A stretch of DNA of 64,000 nucleotides from Microbulbifer halophilus. GTDB taxonomy: Bacteria > Pseudomonadota > Gammaproteobacteria > Pseudomonadales > Cellvibrionaceae. Numbering within the stretch: the stretch's first letter is position 1; each line of letters opens with the position of its first letter. Below are positions 51,533-59,304 of the stretch, one piece after another. A program made the translations under genes and the position numbers. Below the pieces are notes generated by a model. That model saw only the letters and a program-made list of their open reading frames with translations, ran no database searches and was not told the origin of the DNA. The stretch lies in assembly GCF_026183675.1 (NCBI RefSeq), contig NZ_JAPIVK010000029.1, forward strand, positions 1 through 64,000, read 5' to 3'.

Positions 51533-51880
51533 TTAAGTATGCTTAGCTACTGTCGGTTTCAAGCGGTGACATATCAGAAGTACTGAAATCGCAAGAACGA
51601 AACCTATTACATCCGACAAGGCAACAAACAGGCACAGAGTGTAAATCAACCACCTGTTCAGATTTCTATCGGAAAGTAAGATGATTCCCAGGAGAAACCC
51701 AGATAACAAGGTTATTACATCGAGAGTCAACGCTGCCAAGGCAACACTCATGAGTGTATCTTGATCCATATAAGGTTTTGTCTCGTTATAGATAACAGGA
51801 ACGTGCTCTATTTTCCAGACAAGCCTATAGGTACTGTATAAAATCAAGATGAGGGAAATCAGGCTCTTAGCGATTTTCAC
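51533..51880 (-). CDS. Hypothetical three-helix membrane protein
   Basis: 115 aa, GTG start at 51880. Helices at about residues 5-25, 48-68 and 78-100. No family recognised. AT-rich, like other cassette genes. Stop overlaps a GTTA sequence as in true cassettes. Confidence 0.55.
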   Translation of the reverse strand: MKIAKSLISLILILYSTYRLVWKIEHVPVIYNETKPYMDQDTLMSVALAALTLDVITLLSGFLLGIILLSDRNLNRWLIYTLCLFVALSDVIGFVLAISVLLICHRLKPTVAKHT

Positions 51881-51901
51881 TTTGTTATCCTTGTGTAGTG
51901 C

Positions 51902-52310
51902 TCAGCTGTTTCCGGACTGTAAGTTAAGACTTTCTTCCGCCTTTGCGGGTGCTACGCCATCGTTGTGCTGATGGGGGCATTCCCAGTTGTAGCAAGTCAT
52001 CAGATAGTGGCTGATGTCACGGTTTGCATCTGCGATGGAGTCGTGCCGAGAGGTGGTATCCATTCGCTTTTCAGGCTGCGGAACAACCTTACCATCGGGG
52101 CACTGTCCCAGCAGTTTCCACGACGACTCATGCTCTGAGTCATTCGGTAGCGCCACAGTCGCTGCCGGAATAGACGACTCCCATACCAACTGCCTTGATC
52201 CGAGTGGAACATGATGCCATTCGGCTTACCTCGCTGCTCCCAGGCTATTGCCAGTGCCTTCACCGTGAGTACGGCATCGGGCTGTAGATTGCCTGCAGAG
52301 GCGTTAAGGC
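51902..52310 (-). mobile_element. IS3-family transposase remnant (integrase core)
   Basis: C-terminal part of an orfB-type DDE transposase: GIMFHSDQGSWYGSRLFRQRL (second Asp), RRGNCWDSAPMVRLFRSLKSEW (Glu normally here is changed in the NAVAESF-type block, as VRLF), then after a frameshift ANRDISHYLMTCYNWECPHQ and the end LNLQSGNS. The 5' part is missing; it abuts the stop of the large lipoprotein gene. Inactive. Confidence 0.85.
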
Positions 52311-54613
52311 GGGGCGGAGAGGCGCCACGTTTCATCCAAAGTGACTGGGCCGAGGCGTCTCTTCTGGACCGAGACCGGGGCACCGGCGACGCGCAAGTAA
52401 CGGCCATCCACCAGGAAGTCGCCCAGTCGGGCGGTGCTCAGCAGGCGATCCCAGTAATGGTCGTAGCGGGGCGGCAGCACGCTGAGCGCCAGGCCGTCGC
52501 GATTGAGAAACCGGTAGCGGCCCAGGAAGACGGGCATGGGTGTGGCCGGGTCCGGCACTTCGCCGGTGAGTGCCTGCACGTCCACCAGCCAGGGGCGTTC
52601 ACCGGGCCGGTAGTCCGTGTCCTGCCATTCCCCTTCGCGGCAGCGCAGGCTGAAGGTCACCGCGCCATTTTCGTTGGCCGGACCGCCCTCCGCGGACAGC
52701 AGCCGCCAGACCAGCAGCGCCGGCAGTTGCCGGTCGGCGCCGGCGAGAGTGGGGCGATCGTGTTCGGTCACCCGCCAGCGGGGGGCCGCCCCTTCCCCTT
52801 CCGTGCGGGTAGAGAATTCGCAGCGGCCGCTTTGCTCACGGCTCAAGCGCAGTACCGGTGCGCCGGTGTTCATGGCACGGGGCGCCAGGTCCGCGTCGCC
52901 CTTGATCAGCGGGGCCTCCTTCTTGCGAGCGAAGTCATCGTCGGCGACCACGGGGATGCGCACGCCCTGGGGCACATCCAGGGCGTTGTAGCGTTCTTCC
53001 TTGGTGACGAACCGCAGGTCCTTTTCAAAAGCCGGCTCGGTGGCGAAGGCCATCACCTGGACGCGCAACGCATCGAGCCCATCCGCCAGGCGCAGCGGAT
53101 AGAAACGGGCCCCGCCGTTGCCGAGCAGGGCGCGGAACAGATCGGTTTCCCCGGGGCGCTGCCACTCCGGCCAGGGAGTATCCGGCTTCGCCGGTACGGC
53201 CTTAGCATCCTCCGGGACCGTTAACTGGCTGAGATAACGGCCGGGGCCGCTGATCAGCAGTTCGGCCCGGTTTTCCCCGGTGGTGCGCAGGCGGGTGCGG
53301 ATGCCGTTGTCGGTCTCCGCCTGACTGACCTCCCCCGGCGCCGGCACCGGCAGCGTCAGATCCACCACCGGCCCGGGCGGGTAGTACAACCCCTTGGCGC
53401 GCACGACGCGGACCCGCTCCAGGCGTTCGTCGACGCCGTTAAGACCCAGCGGCAACAGCCGGTCGCCGGTTTCCAGGCTACCCTTGAAGGTCTGCGCGGC
53501 GGTGCCCGGCCGGCTACCACCGAAGGTCAGATCCAGGGGCTCGCCCTGCGCGTCCATGGCCGTCGGGTTCCGGAAATCGAGCCGGCCAAACCGGGCGAGA
53601 TCGTCCCGCCATACCCGGTGGTCGTAGAACAGCTCCAGGCCCCAGGAGGTTTTAGCCTTGAATGCGCCGATCGGCGTGGCGAACACCTGGTCCCCGGTGA
53701 GCGGTGCGGCGCCGCGGGTCTCGGCGCGGGCGACCAGATCGTCCACCTGACCGGGCACCGTGGCACTGGCCAGGTACAGCGTTGGCGGCAACCGATCCCA
53801 GGGGGCGTTGCCGCGGGTTTCACCGTATTGCCATTCCAACTCGCCGGCCGGCCAGCTGGCCGGCACCAGGGCCAGCAACTGGCGCACCGGTTCGTCGCGG
53901 CCGCCCATGGAATCCCGGCTTTCATAGACCACGCCCAGGCGCTCCACCCAGCCGCTGTCGCGCTCCACCACCAGGACGCCGGACAGGTGCTCCCCCTCCC
54001 GGCCCTCACGCAGGGTGGCGAACACCCGCTCGGCGGTGACCGCCACCACCCGGGCGCGCATCGGCGGCAGGCCCACCACCCGGTCCAGGCGGCGCTCGGC
54101 GCCGCGCACTGTCGGCAAGCCAACGGTCAGGCCCGGCGCCGGAAACTGGCGCGGCAGCAGGCGGCCCAGATCGTCATCGTCCTCGGCCAGGGCAGCCAGG
54201 ACGTCACCATCCAGGGGCTGCGCCCAGGCCGGGGCTTCGGTGCCCCCCTCTTCGGCGCCGTCACCGAGACGAAAGCCGCCGCGCAATACAGCGCGCAGGG
54301 CAGGCGCCCGCTCGCCGGTCCAGGAACTGCAGTAACTATCGCTCTTGCGTTGCCCGCTGACGCACAAATTGCGCGGCGTCAGGCGCAGATCGCCTTCGTC
54401 GCTCATGCGGTAACGAACCAGGCCCTTGGTGTCGACCACCACATCCCTGGGAGTGGTGCCGCTCGGCATCTGGAATTCCGCGCGGGCGTACAGCCGGTAA
54501 GCGCGCTGGTCGCCGGGATCGGGCTGGAAGGTCACGGTGTCCTGGGAAAGCCCGCAACCGGCCAGGACGAGGGAGACGCATAACGGGGCCAGGGGGACGA
54601 TGAGGCGAATCAT
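52304..54613 (-). CDS. Large orphan lipoprotein
   Basis: 769 aa from MIRLIVPLAPLCVSLVLAGC; lipobox LAGC. The rest is a long, GC-rich, probably beta-rich periplasmic body without a family I recognise; no membrane helices. The ATG at 54613 is chosen because it starts the signal peptide; the frame is open ten codons more. Base composition is far more GC-rich than neighbouring cassettes, and the gene is bracketed by an IS3 remnant and an IS1182 remnant, so it probably arrived by another route or is an old chromosomal gene stranded by insertions. Confidence 0.7.
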   Translation of the reverse strand: MIRLIVPLAPLCVSLVLAGCGLSQDTVTFQPDPGDQRAYRLYARAEFQMPSGTTPRDVVVDTKGLVRYRMSDEGDLRLTPRNLCVSGQRKSDSYCSSWTGERAPALRAVLRGGFRLGDGAEEGGTEAPAWAQPLDGDVLAALAEDDDDLGRLLPRQFPAPGLTVGLPTVRGAERRLDRVVGLPPMRARVVAVTAERVFATLREGREGEHLSGVLVVERDSGWVERLGVVYESRDSMGGRDEPVRQLLALVPASWPAGELEWQYGETRGNAPWDRLPPTLYLASATVPGQVDDLVARAETRGAAPLTGDQVFATPIGAFKAKTSWGLELFYDHRVWRDDLARFGRLDFRNPTAMDAQGEPLDLTFGGSRPGTAAQTFKGSLETGDRLLPLGLNGVDERLERVRVVRAKGLYYPPGPVVDLTLPVPAPGEVSQAETDNGIRTRLRTTGENRAELLISGPGRYLSQLTVPEDAKAVPAKPDTPWPEWQRPGETDLFRALLGNGGARFYPLRLADGLDALRVQVMAFATEPAFEKDLRFVTKEERYNALDVPQGVRIPVVADDDFARKKEAPLIKGDADLAPRAMNTGAPVLRLSREQSGRCEFSTRTEGEGAAPRWRVTEHDRPTLAGADRQLPALLVWRLLSAEGGPANENGAVTFSLRCREGEWQDTDYRPGERPWLVDVQALTGEVPDPATPMPVFLGRYRFLNRDGLALSVLPPRYDHYWDRLLSTARLGDFLVDGRYLRVAGAPVSVQKRRLGPVTLDETWRLSAPP

Positions 54614-54848
54614 GGGGCTCCTTGGCGAAGGTTTCGGCGGCATCAGATTCTACCTGCTCGGCGGTGAAAGTGCAGGAAACGCGTTCGCGCCACGCCCAAG
54701 GCCACCCGGGGGCCTGCTGTCAGAGCCTCGCCACGGGTATCCCGGCCACAATCGGCTGCTGGGAGCACAACTGCCGACGGAGACCAGGGCTAAGAAGGAG
54801 GTATGAGGGGATATTTTTTAGCTGGTGGGTGTCTCTATTTCTTTCATT

Positions 54849-55391
54849 CTGTTCCAGCTCTTTGAAAGTGTCGGAATGCGCCTTTGAGACGTCCGAGAGC
54901 ATCTTGCAGCCGTCGATGGCAAAGAGCTCATTACCCATGATTGCAAACCAGCAGAACCTGCTCGAATATAGATTCGATAGCATCCGGACAGCTGCTTACG
55001 AAGTTAGCGATACTGGTGAAATGCGGAACTGAGTCACAGGAGAGAGCCTTGCAGATGATGTTGTTTTCACACTGCCATAGATCTCACGGCTGGAGGTGAT
55101 GCCTTTGGCATAGGCAAACAGGATGATTTTCAGAAGAATGGCTGGATCGTATGCGGATCTGCCGCCCTGATCATTGGTGTATTGGTCTCAGAAGGGGGAG
55201 AGGTCGATATGGCCATCGACCAGGCGGTGGAATGTGAACTCGAAAGTGTCGGGCTGGAGTTGGTCATCGAAGTTGATGACGACCATGGCGTCCTGGCTGT
55301 AGCTGTACTTTCTGAAATTTGGCATATCCCCCCCTTTGATGGCCAAATTCTACCAAAAACCACTGGTTTTTAAGAGTTTTTCTACAGCCTG
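54849..55391 (-). mobile_element. IS1182-family remnant (right end kept)
   Basis: Matches 63337-63890 of the intact element: N-terminal ~160 codons of transposase with frameshifts and the terminus GTTTTTCTACAGCCTG, followed by AACG and an attC. The rest of the element is lost. The 240 bases between it and the lipoprotein gene show nothing. Confidence 0.88.
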
Positions 55392-55471
55392 AACGCCAAC
55401 AGCACGCGCGGCTGCGAAGTGGAGGCGAAGCCGCAATGGAGCAGCCGTCGCCGTGACTGTATTGGTTAGGG
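55392..55471 (-). other. attC recombination site (cassette C7)
   Basis: About 80 bases; ends AACGCCAACAG and CTGTATTGGTTAGGG are complementary, with inner GGCTGC/GCAGCC. In cassette orientation the R'' end overlaps the region just past the 55478 stop, and the CGTT core lies at the low end, where the IS remnant is inserted. Confidence 0.82.
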
Positions 55472-55477
55472 CGATAG

Positions 55478-55801
55478 TCACTGTTGCTCATGGAACACAT
55501 CAGGAAATTCTTTGTACCAGTACCATGCTGCGGCAGAAACTATGGTTGCCCAAACCAAGCCACCGACGATTAAAGCTACCCTTTTCGGTTCCTCAGTAAT
55601 AGCATATAAAGTGGGGAGACATAAAGAGAACCCTGCTATTAATGCAAAGCCTGACTCTTTGGACTCTCGTAAAAATTTTTGTAGTTGAGATTCCCTGCAG
55701 TTCCTCTTTCTTGCCTTACTATGAACAGCTCTGCCACCAAAATAGAAAGCTAAAAGGCCAGCGAGAAAAGCTATTACCGACGATGTAATAACATGTGCCA
55801 T
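55478..55801 (-). CDS. Cassette gene C7: small membrane protein
   Basis: 107 aa with about three hydrophobic helices (VITSSVIAFLAGLLAFYFGG, SGFALIAGFSLCLPTLYAI, VALIVGGLVWATIVSAAAWYW) and a basic loop. No family recognised. The ribosome site TTAGGAG is part of the attC core at 55805-55815; a MITE is inserted right behind it, 14 bases before the ATG. Confidence 0.7.
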   Translation of the reverse strand: MAHVITSSVIAFLAGLLAFYFGGRAVHSKARKRNCRESQLQKFLRESKESGFALIAGFSLCLPTLYAITEEPKRVALIVGGLVWATIVSAAAWYWYKEFPDVFHEQQ

Positions 55802-55815
55802 AAAAACTCCTAACG

Positions 55816-55980
55816 AGGCTGTAGAAAAACTCCGGTCTCTTCCTGCTGTTCATATTTCACCCAAAAATCGCGATTCTATGTGAATTCTGGGCCAGTTCTC
55901 CATTGCGAAAAGCATTTCAGGGCACTCTCCGCACGGAAAATTTACCTGCTTCAGGATTACTCGAGTTTTTCTACAGCCTG
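55816..55980 (-). mobile_element. 165-base MITE copy 2, inserted in an attC core
   Basis: Termini AGGCTGTAGAAAAACTC and GAGTTTTTCTACAGCCT are perfect 17-base inverted repeats, the first 16 bases identical to the intact IS1182-family element. Flanked by AACG on both sides (55812-55815, 55981-55984), a four-base target duplication. No transposase. It differs from copy 1 (57801) at about seven positions. Confidence 0.93.
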
Positions 55981-56092
55981 AACGCCGCGCTCACCGGCGA
56001 GCAATGCTATGCACCTTTGTGCGATAATGGGAGCGAAGCGACCAGCACAAAGGTGCATAGCGTTGGCCGTCCGGTGCAGCGCATGGTTAGAG
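55981..56092 (-). other. attC recombination site (cassette C6)
   Basis: About 112 bases, AACGCCGCGCTCACCGG at one end and CCGGTGCAGCGCATGGTTAG at the other, with a long inner stem (TATGCACCTTTGTGC / GCACAAAGGTGCATA). The MITE interrupts its core box. Confidence 0.88.
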
Positions 56093-56095
56093 CTG

Positions 56096-56541
56096 CTACG
56101 GAGCCCCATGGTTTATGTATACCTCCGAACCTTCCCCACTATAGAGGGCAGAAACCGTAACCAACGCTTTATCCGACCTCCAAACCAGCCATGCTGAATC
56201 ATTATCCACATCACGATCTGGACTTGATTCATACTTATTAGTGTATTCTCTTTCCAAATCTTTTATCTTTTGCTTTGCTTCCGAGTCTTTGGAATAAGAA
56301 ATATTTACAGTCTGAATTGAAATTTTCCCATCTTTACAAGTGTATGAAACCAAAGCAGGAAAACCTTCATGCACAACTTCGAATATTTTCAATCTTCCGT
56401 CGATTTTTAGCCTAGAACCCTGAGCTCTCTCAAGCTCGAAGACAGATTCACAGCTATCCCCGATAGATACTCCCCGCAACGCAGTAGCACCTACTTTAAA
56501 TGAAAGGATTAAAAAATTAGGAGATAAACGTATTTTTTCAT
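56096..56541 (-). pseudogene. Cassette gene C6: secreted protein, frameshifted signal peptide
   Basis: The open frame (from 56479, 127 aa) lacks a start with a signal. Upstream ATG at 56541 begins MKKYVYLLIF and then hits a stop; a run of six T on the coding strand (56511-56516) with one more T would join it to LILSFKVGATALRGVSIG, a perfect signal peptide and mature start. So a one-base deletion broke it, or it is a sequencing error or phase-variable. The mature part has two cysteines and no known family. Confidence 0.6.
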
Positions 56542-56544
56542 ATG

Positions 56545-56607
56545 CTCTAACGCCAAGCTAACCGGAGCGCGGCTTGTCCGCGCGTCCGGTTGAGCGACTG
56601 GTTAAAC
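56545..56607 (-). other. attC recombination site (cassette C5)
   Basis: 63 bases: CTCTAACGCCAAGCTAACCG ... CGGTTGAGCGACTGGTTAAAC, arms nearly fully complementary, GTTAAAC and CTCTAAC boxes. Resembles the compact attC of Pseudomonas/Xanthomonas integrons. Its sequence overlaps the end of the C5 gene. Confidence 0.92.
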
Positions 56608-57223
56608 CCAGCAGGGCCGAAACCTCCGCCAGATCAGGTGACGGCGGCCGACTTTCAACATGAGGAATGTATTCTTCTGAATCTGGCCCCCAATCGAAGT
56701 ATAAGCCAGCCCCCTTTGCTTCTAGTTGCGACGCTAAGTCGGCGGTGATTTTTAAATCCTGAAAGTGAAGCCGCTTCGGCTTCTTGTCGCCGAGAATATG
56801 GGCAAAAACTTCCAAACGATATTTTCCCTGGCGAAAGCGAAACGATGCAGAATCGTCATCTGGAGCGAGGAAATGATGGTTTGCTGAAACTCCGTTTTCC
56901 CCGACATAGAGCCCGCTACCACGAACCAGCTTTTGTTCGCCGTAAACCCAAATATTGAAGTTCTGCTTTGCCTCGTTGCGAGACAGCGTGACATGCATAC
57001 TCTCTATTACTCGGCCCCGCTTCGATGTAGCGAAGAGCAAGGTACGGAGGTAAATCTTCGGCAAACCTTCTTCCGCAGACGCCCGTGGAGCGTCTAGCCC
57101 GAAAAATATGACGGTAGGCTGCGTCATTCGGACCGTGCCACGCCGGAATAGTGTCAGCCAAGCTGTCGTCCCGGAAATAGCCAAGGCCAACACCGAGATG
57201 GCAATTGATATGGACTCTGTCAT
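56558..57223 (-). CDS. Cassette gene C5: membrane-anchored hypothetical protein
   Basis: 221 aa with one N-terminal helix (ISIAISVLALAISGTTAWLTLF) and a cytosolic or periplasmic soluble domain; no family recognised. The last ~15 residues (LTSRSTGRADKPRSG) are encoded by the attC itself, so the reading frame has run into the recombination site. Starts 13 bases after the core of the preceding attC. Confidence 0.72.
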   Translation of the reverse strand: MTESISIAISVLALAISGTTAWLTLFRRGTVRMTQPTVIFFGLDAPRASAEEGLPKIYLRTLLFATSKRGRVIESMHVTLSRNEAKQNFNIWVYGEQKLVRGSGLYVGENGVSANHHFLAPDDDSASFRFRQGKYRLEVFAHILGDKKPKRLHFQDLKITADLASQLEAKGAGLYFDWGPDSEEYIPHVESRPPSPDLAEVSALLGLTSRSTGRADKPRSG

Positions 57224-57236
57224 GAGCCTCCCGTGG

Positions 57237-57317
57237 GTTTAACGACCCGAGCAGGGGCACATTTTGCGTTTTGAGCGCAGCGAAGAAAAATGTGTCCCCT
57301 GGCTTGGCTTGTTAGAG
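57237..57317 (-). other. attC recombination site (cassette C4)
   Basis: About 81 bases: GTTTAACGACCCGAGCAGGG ... CCCCTGGCTTGGCTTGTTAGAG; long inner stem GGGGCACATTTT / AAATGTGTCCCC. R'' end overlaps the C4 stop codon. Confidence 0.9.
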
Positions 57318-57776
57318 CTGACTTGGCATTTGCCTGCAGCATTCTTTGACGTCTTGAAGACCATACTCAGGTGAATCCAAATTGAGGTCATGCGTGTTGT
57401 AGGCAACACCCACACCAGAGACGTTTGTGCTACCCCCAAATTCTACAAAGTAGTACTTCCCAGGTTCAACATTTAGATTGATCGTTTCGCCTGGAGTTGT
57501 GGCTATAAAAGGCCACTTTATCTTTATTTCATGTTTTCCAGGCTCAACGTATGCCCAAACAAAAGACTTGTTGGGTAGTTTTGAAAATGCTTTACCGTTC
57601 AATGTTGCAGTAACAGAATACATTACAGGCGGCACCATCTTCCTATATAGAACAACAACCCCTTTTTCACTCGTCGGCTCCCCTACATCGGCCTTGTCAT
57701 AGGCCAAAGCCCCTTCGGGGACCGTCGCACATCCAGACATGAATAGGAATAGTAGTAAAAAAATGATGTATTTCAT
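57312..57776 (-). CDS. Cassette gene C4: DUF2846-like lipoprotein
   Basis: 154 aa; lipobox MSGC at ~14-16 after a hydrophobic signal, then GVVVLYRKM, LNGKAFSKLPNKSFVWAYVEPGKHEI and NLNVEPGKYYFVEF, the pattern of DUF2846 surface lipoproteins. Outer- or inner-membrane lipoprotein; function unknown. A MITE lies 24 bases before its ATG. Confidence 0.75.
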   Translation of the reverse strand: MKYIIFLLLFLFMSGCATVPEGALAYDKADVGEPTSEKGVVVLYRKMVPPVMYSVTATLNGKAFSKLPNKSFVWAYVEPGKHEIKIKWPFIATTPGETINLNVEPGKYYFVEFGGSTNVSGVGVAYNTHDLNLDSPEYGLQDVKECCRQMPSQL

Positions 57777-57800
57777 CTGATTTCCAAATAAGTTCTAACG

Positions 57801-57965
57801 AGGCTGTAGAAAAACTCCGGCCTCTTCTTGCTGTTCATATTTCACCCAAATATCGCGATTCTACGTGAATTCTGGGCCAGTTCTGCATTGCGAAAAGCAT
57901 TTCAGGGCACTCTTCGCACGAAAAATTTACCTGCTTCAGGATTACTCGAGTTTTTCTACAGCCTG
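57801..57965 (-). mobile_element. 165-base MITE copy 1, inserted in an attC core
   Basis: Same length and termini as copy 2, about 96% identical. AACG flanks at 57797-57800 and 57966-57969. Inserted between the C3 attC and the C4 gene. Confidence 0.93.
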
Positions 57966-58033
57966 AACGCCCGCAGCACGGGCAAAATTGGAGCGCAGCG
58001 GAAATTTTGTCCCAGTGCCTGCGTTTGTTATGC
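57966..58033 (-). other. attC recombination site (cassette C3)
   Basis: About 68 bases: AACGCCCGCAGCACGGGCAA ... CCAGTGCCTGCGTTTGTTATGC. Core box interrupted by MITE copy 1; R'' end overlaps the C3 stop. Confidence 0.88.
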
Positions 58034-58498
58034 ATTTCCTGCCTCATGCTTAACCTGCCAAAACGATATCTGATATTCTATAAGATCCTCTTCATCTTCT
58101 GGTACGTAAAATTCTACTGTGCACGGCTTATTCGGGAAGAGCACCTTGAGCTTAAGCTCGTAGATTTCCTTGAGAGTATTGCCAATTACAAGCAATTTGT
58201 CCTTTGTAATATCGTCGCAGCCGTAGTGCTGAAGGTCAGCGATATGTAGATGATTTATCACCCACTCTACAGATTTCGGCGTGCTACCTTTCTGAGACTC
58301 GAACCCTCGGACTGAATCTTCGGAGAAGCCCTCCACAAATATGTAGTCCTCGAACTCGACAAAGTTTGGCCAAAAGATGGATGCATAACCTACAGCAAGC
58401 TTGAAGTTGCCTTCACAACCTACCCAGGATTCGAGATCAATCCCTTTTCCATTATTCCATGCCGCTAATTCGGCTTTCATGCTTTCAGGAATTTCCAT
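58028..58498 (-). CDS. Cassette gene C3: hypothetical acidic protein
   Basis: 156 aa, soluble and acidic, no signal. Starts ten bases after the attC core GTTATAC; stop TAA is part of the following attC. Contains WVGCEGNFKLAVGYASIFWPNF and a C-terminal EFYVPEDEEDLIEYQISFW. No family recognised. Confidence 0.7.
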   Translation of the reverse strand: MEIPESMKAELAAWNNGKGIDLESWVGCEGNFKLAVGYASIFWPNFVEFEDYIFVEGFSEDSVRGFESQKGSTPKSVEWVINHLHIADLQHYGCDDITKDKLLVIGNTLKEIYELKLKVLFPNKPCTVEFYVPEDEEDLIEYQISFWQVKHEAGNA

Positions 58499-58508
58499 GG
58501 TTACTCAT

Positions 58509-58593
58509 GTATAACGTTTCCATCTGCGGCGGCTGGCGCGTTTTTAGCGCGAAGCGCGTTGCGTATGCCGTCCGCAGCATGGCCTGGTTATGC
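58509..58593 (-). other. attC recombination site (cassette C2)
   Basis: About 85 bases: GTATAACGTTTCCATCTGCG ... CCGTCCGCAGCATGGCCTGGTTATGC. Nearly the same as the attC at 63891-63971. Confidence 0.92.
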
Positions 58594-59091
58594 ATCCGGC
58601 TCCCACTCAACTTCGCTAAGATCGAATCCAGCCGCTCCAACTCGTGCTGGCTTTCCCGGTATGAACATGATCGTCACAGGATCATAACTCCATTCATATT
58701 CTTTTTTCCCGTTTACTTCTCGTTCGGAACGCTTTCTATTTCCAGATGTAAGACGAATCACAATGTAATCCTCGAAGAAATCATAAATTGGTTTTGCAGG
58801 CTGTTCTGGATTGCGGTGCATTCCGTGCTTAATCGACAAATCACTAAGGTTGAGATCTTTCAGCTTTTCGAGTTCACTTTTGGGGAAAAATACTTGTTTT
58901 CCACCAACTTCTATATTCACCCTCAGCGCATCATCTGTTTCTTCATCCAGCTCAATTTCTAATAAGAAATCAACATGTGGCTCAGGGAGAACTCCTATGA
59001 TTTTGACATAATGCTGATGTACAGGCATGTCCTCGAATGCAAATGCCTGAAGGCTCAAAATCATGAAGTAAAATATCGATAGTTTCTTCAT
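58588..59091 (-). CDS. Cassette gene C2: secreted hypothetical protein
   Basis: 167 aa from MKKLSIFYFMILSLQAFAF (signal peptide). Mature part: VEVGGKQVFFPKSELEKLKDLNLSDLSIK and a region with YDFFEDYIVIRL. No family recognised. The frame is open 28 codons further up, but that part lies in the preceding attC, so 59091 is the start. Confidence 0.72.
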   Translation of the reverse strand: MKKLSIFYFMILSLQAFAFEDMPVHQHYVKIIGVLPEPHVDFLLEIELDEETDDALRVNIEVGGKQVFFPKSELEKLKDLNLSDLSIKHGMHRNPEQPAKPIYDFFEDYIVIRLTSGNRKRSEREVNGKKEYEWSYDPVTIMFIPGKPARVGAAGFDLSEVEWEPDA

Positions 59092-59103
59092 AGCTCTCTC
59101 GAT

Positions 59104-59222
59104 GCATAACGCCGTGCGCAGCGGCCCCTTGCTTTGTGTATTTTTTGCGCGAAAATAAGAGCGTAGCGACTGCACAAAAAATGCGTAAAGTAAGACGTCG
59201 GCTGCCGCACATTGTTGAACGA
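59104..59222 (-). other. attC recombination site beside the IS91 element
   Basis: About 119 bases: GCATAACGCCGTGCGCAGC ... GCTGCCGCACATTGTTGAAC, with an inner TTTTTTGCGC / GCACAAAAAATGCG stem. Its outer box GTTGAAC ends in GAAC, directly followed by the IS91-family element. Confidence 0.8.
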
Positions 59223-59304
59223 AGCCGCTTCGCGGCAGATTAAAAAAACCGCCAGCTAAGCTCCTACCTGCCCAATCCCGGGCTGCAATTCATAGGAGCT
59301 TATC

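Noticed and set aside
55816-57965. Small protein coded in the MITEs (MLFAMQNWPRIHVESRYLGE-type)
   Set aside because: Only about 21 codons after the first ATG, and most of the differences between the two copies change amino acids, so no sign of selection on a protein.
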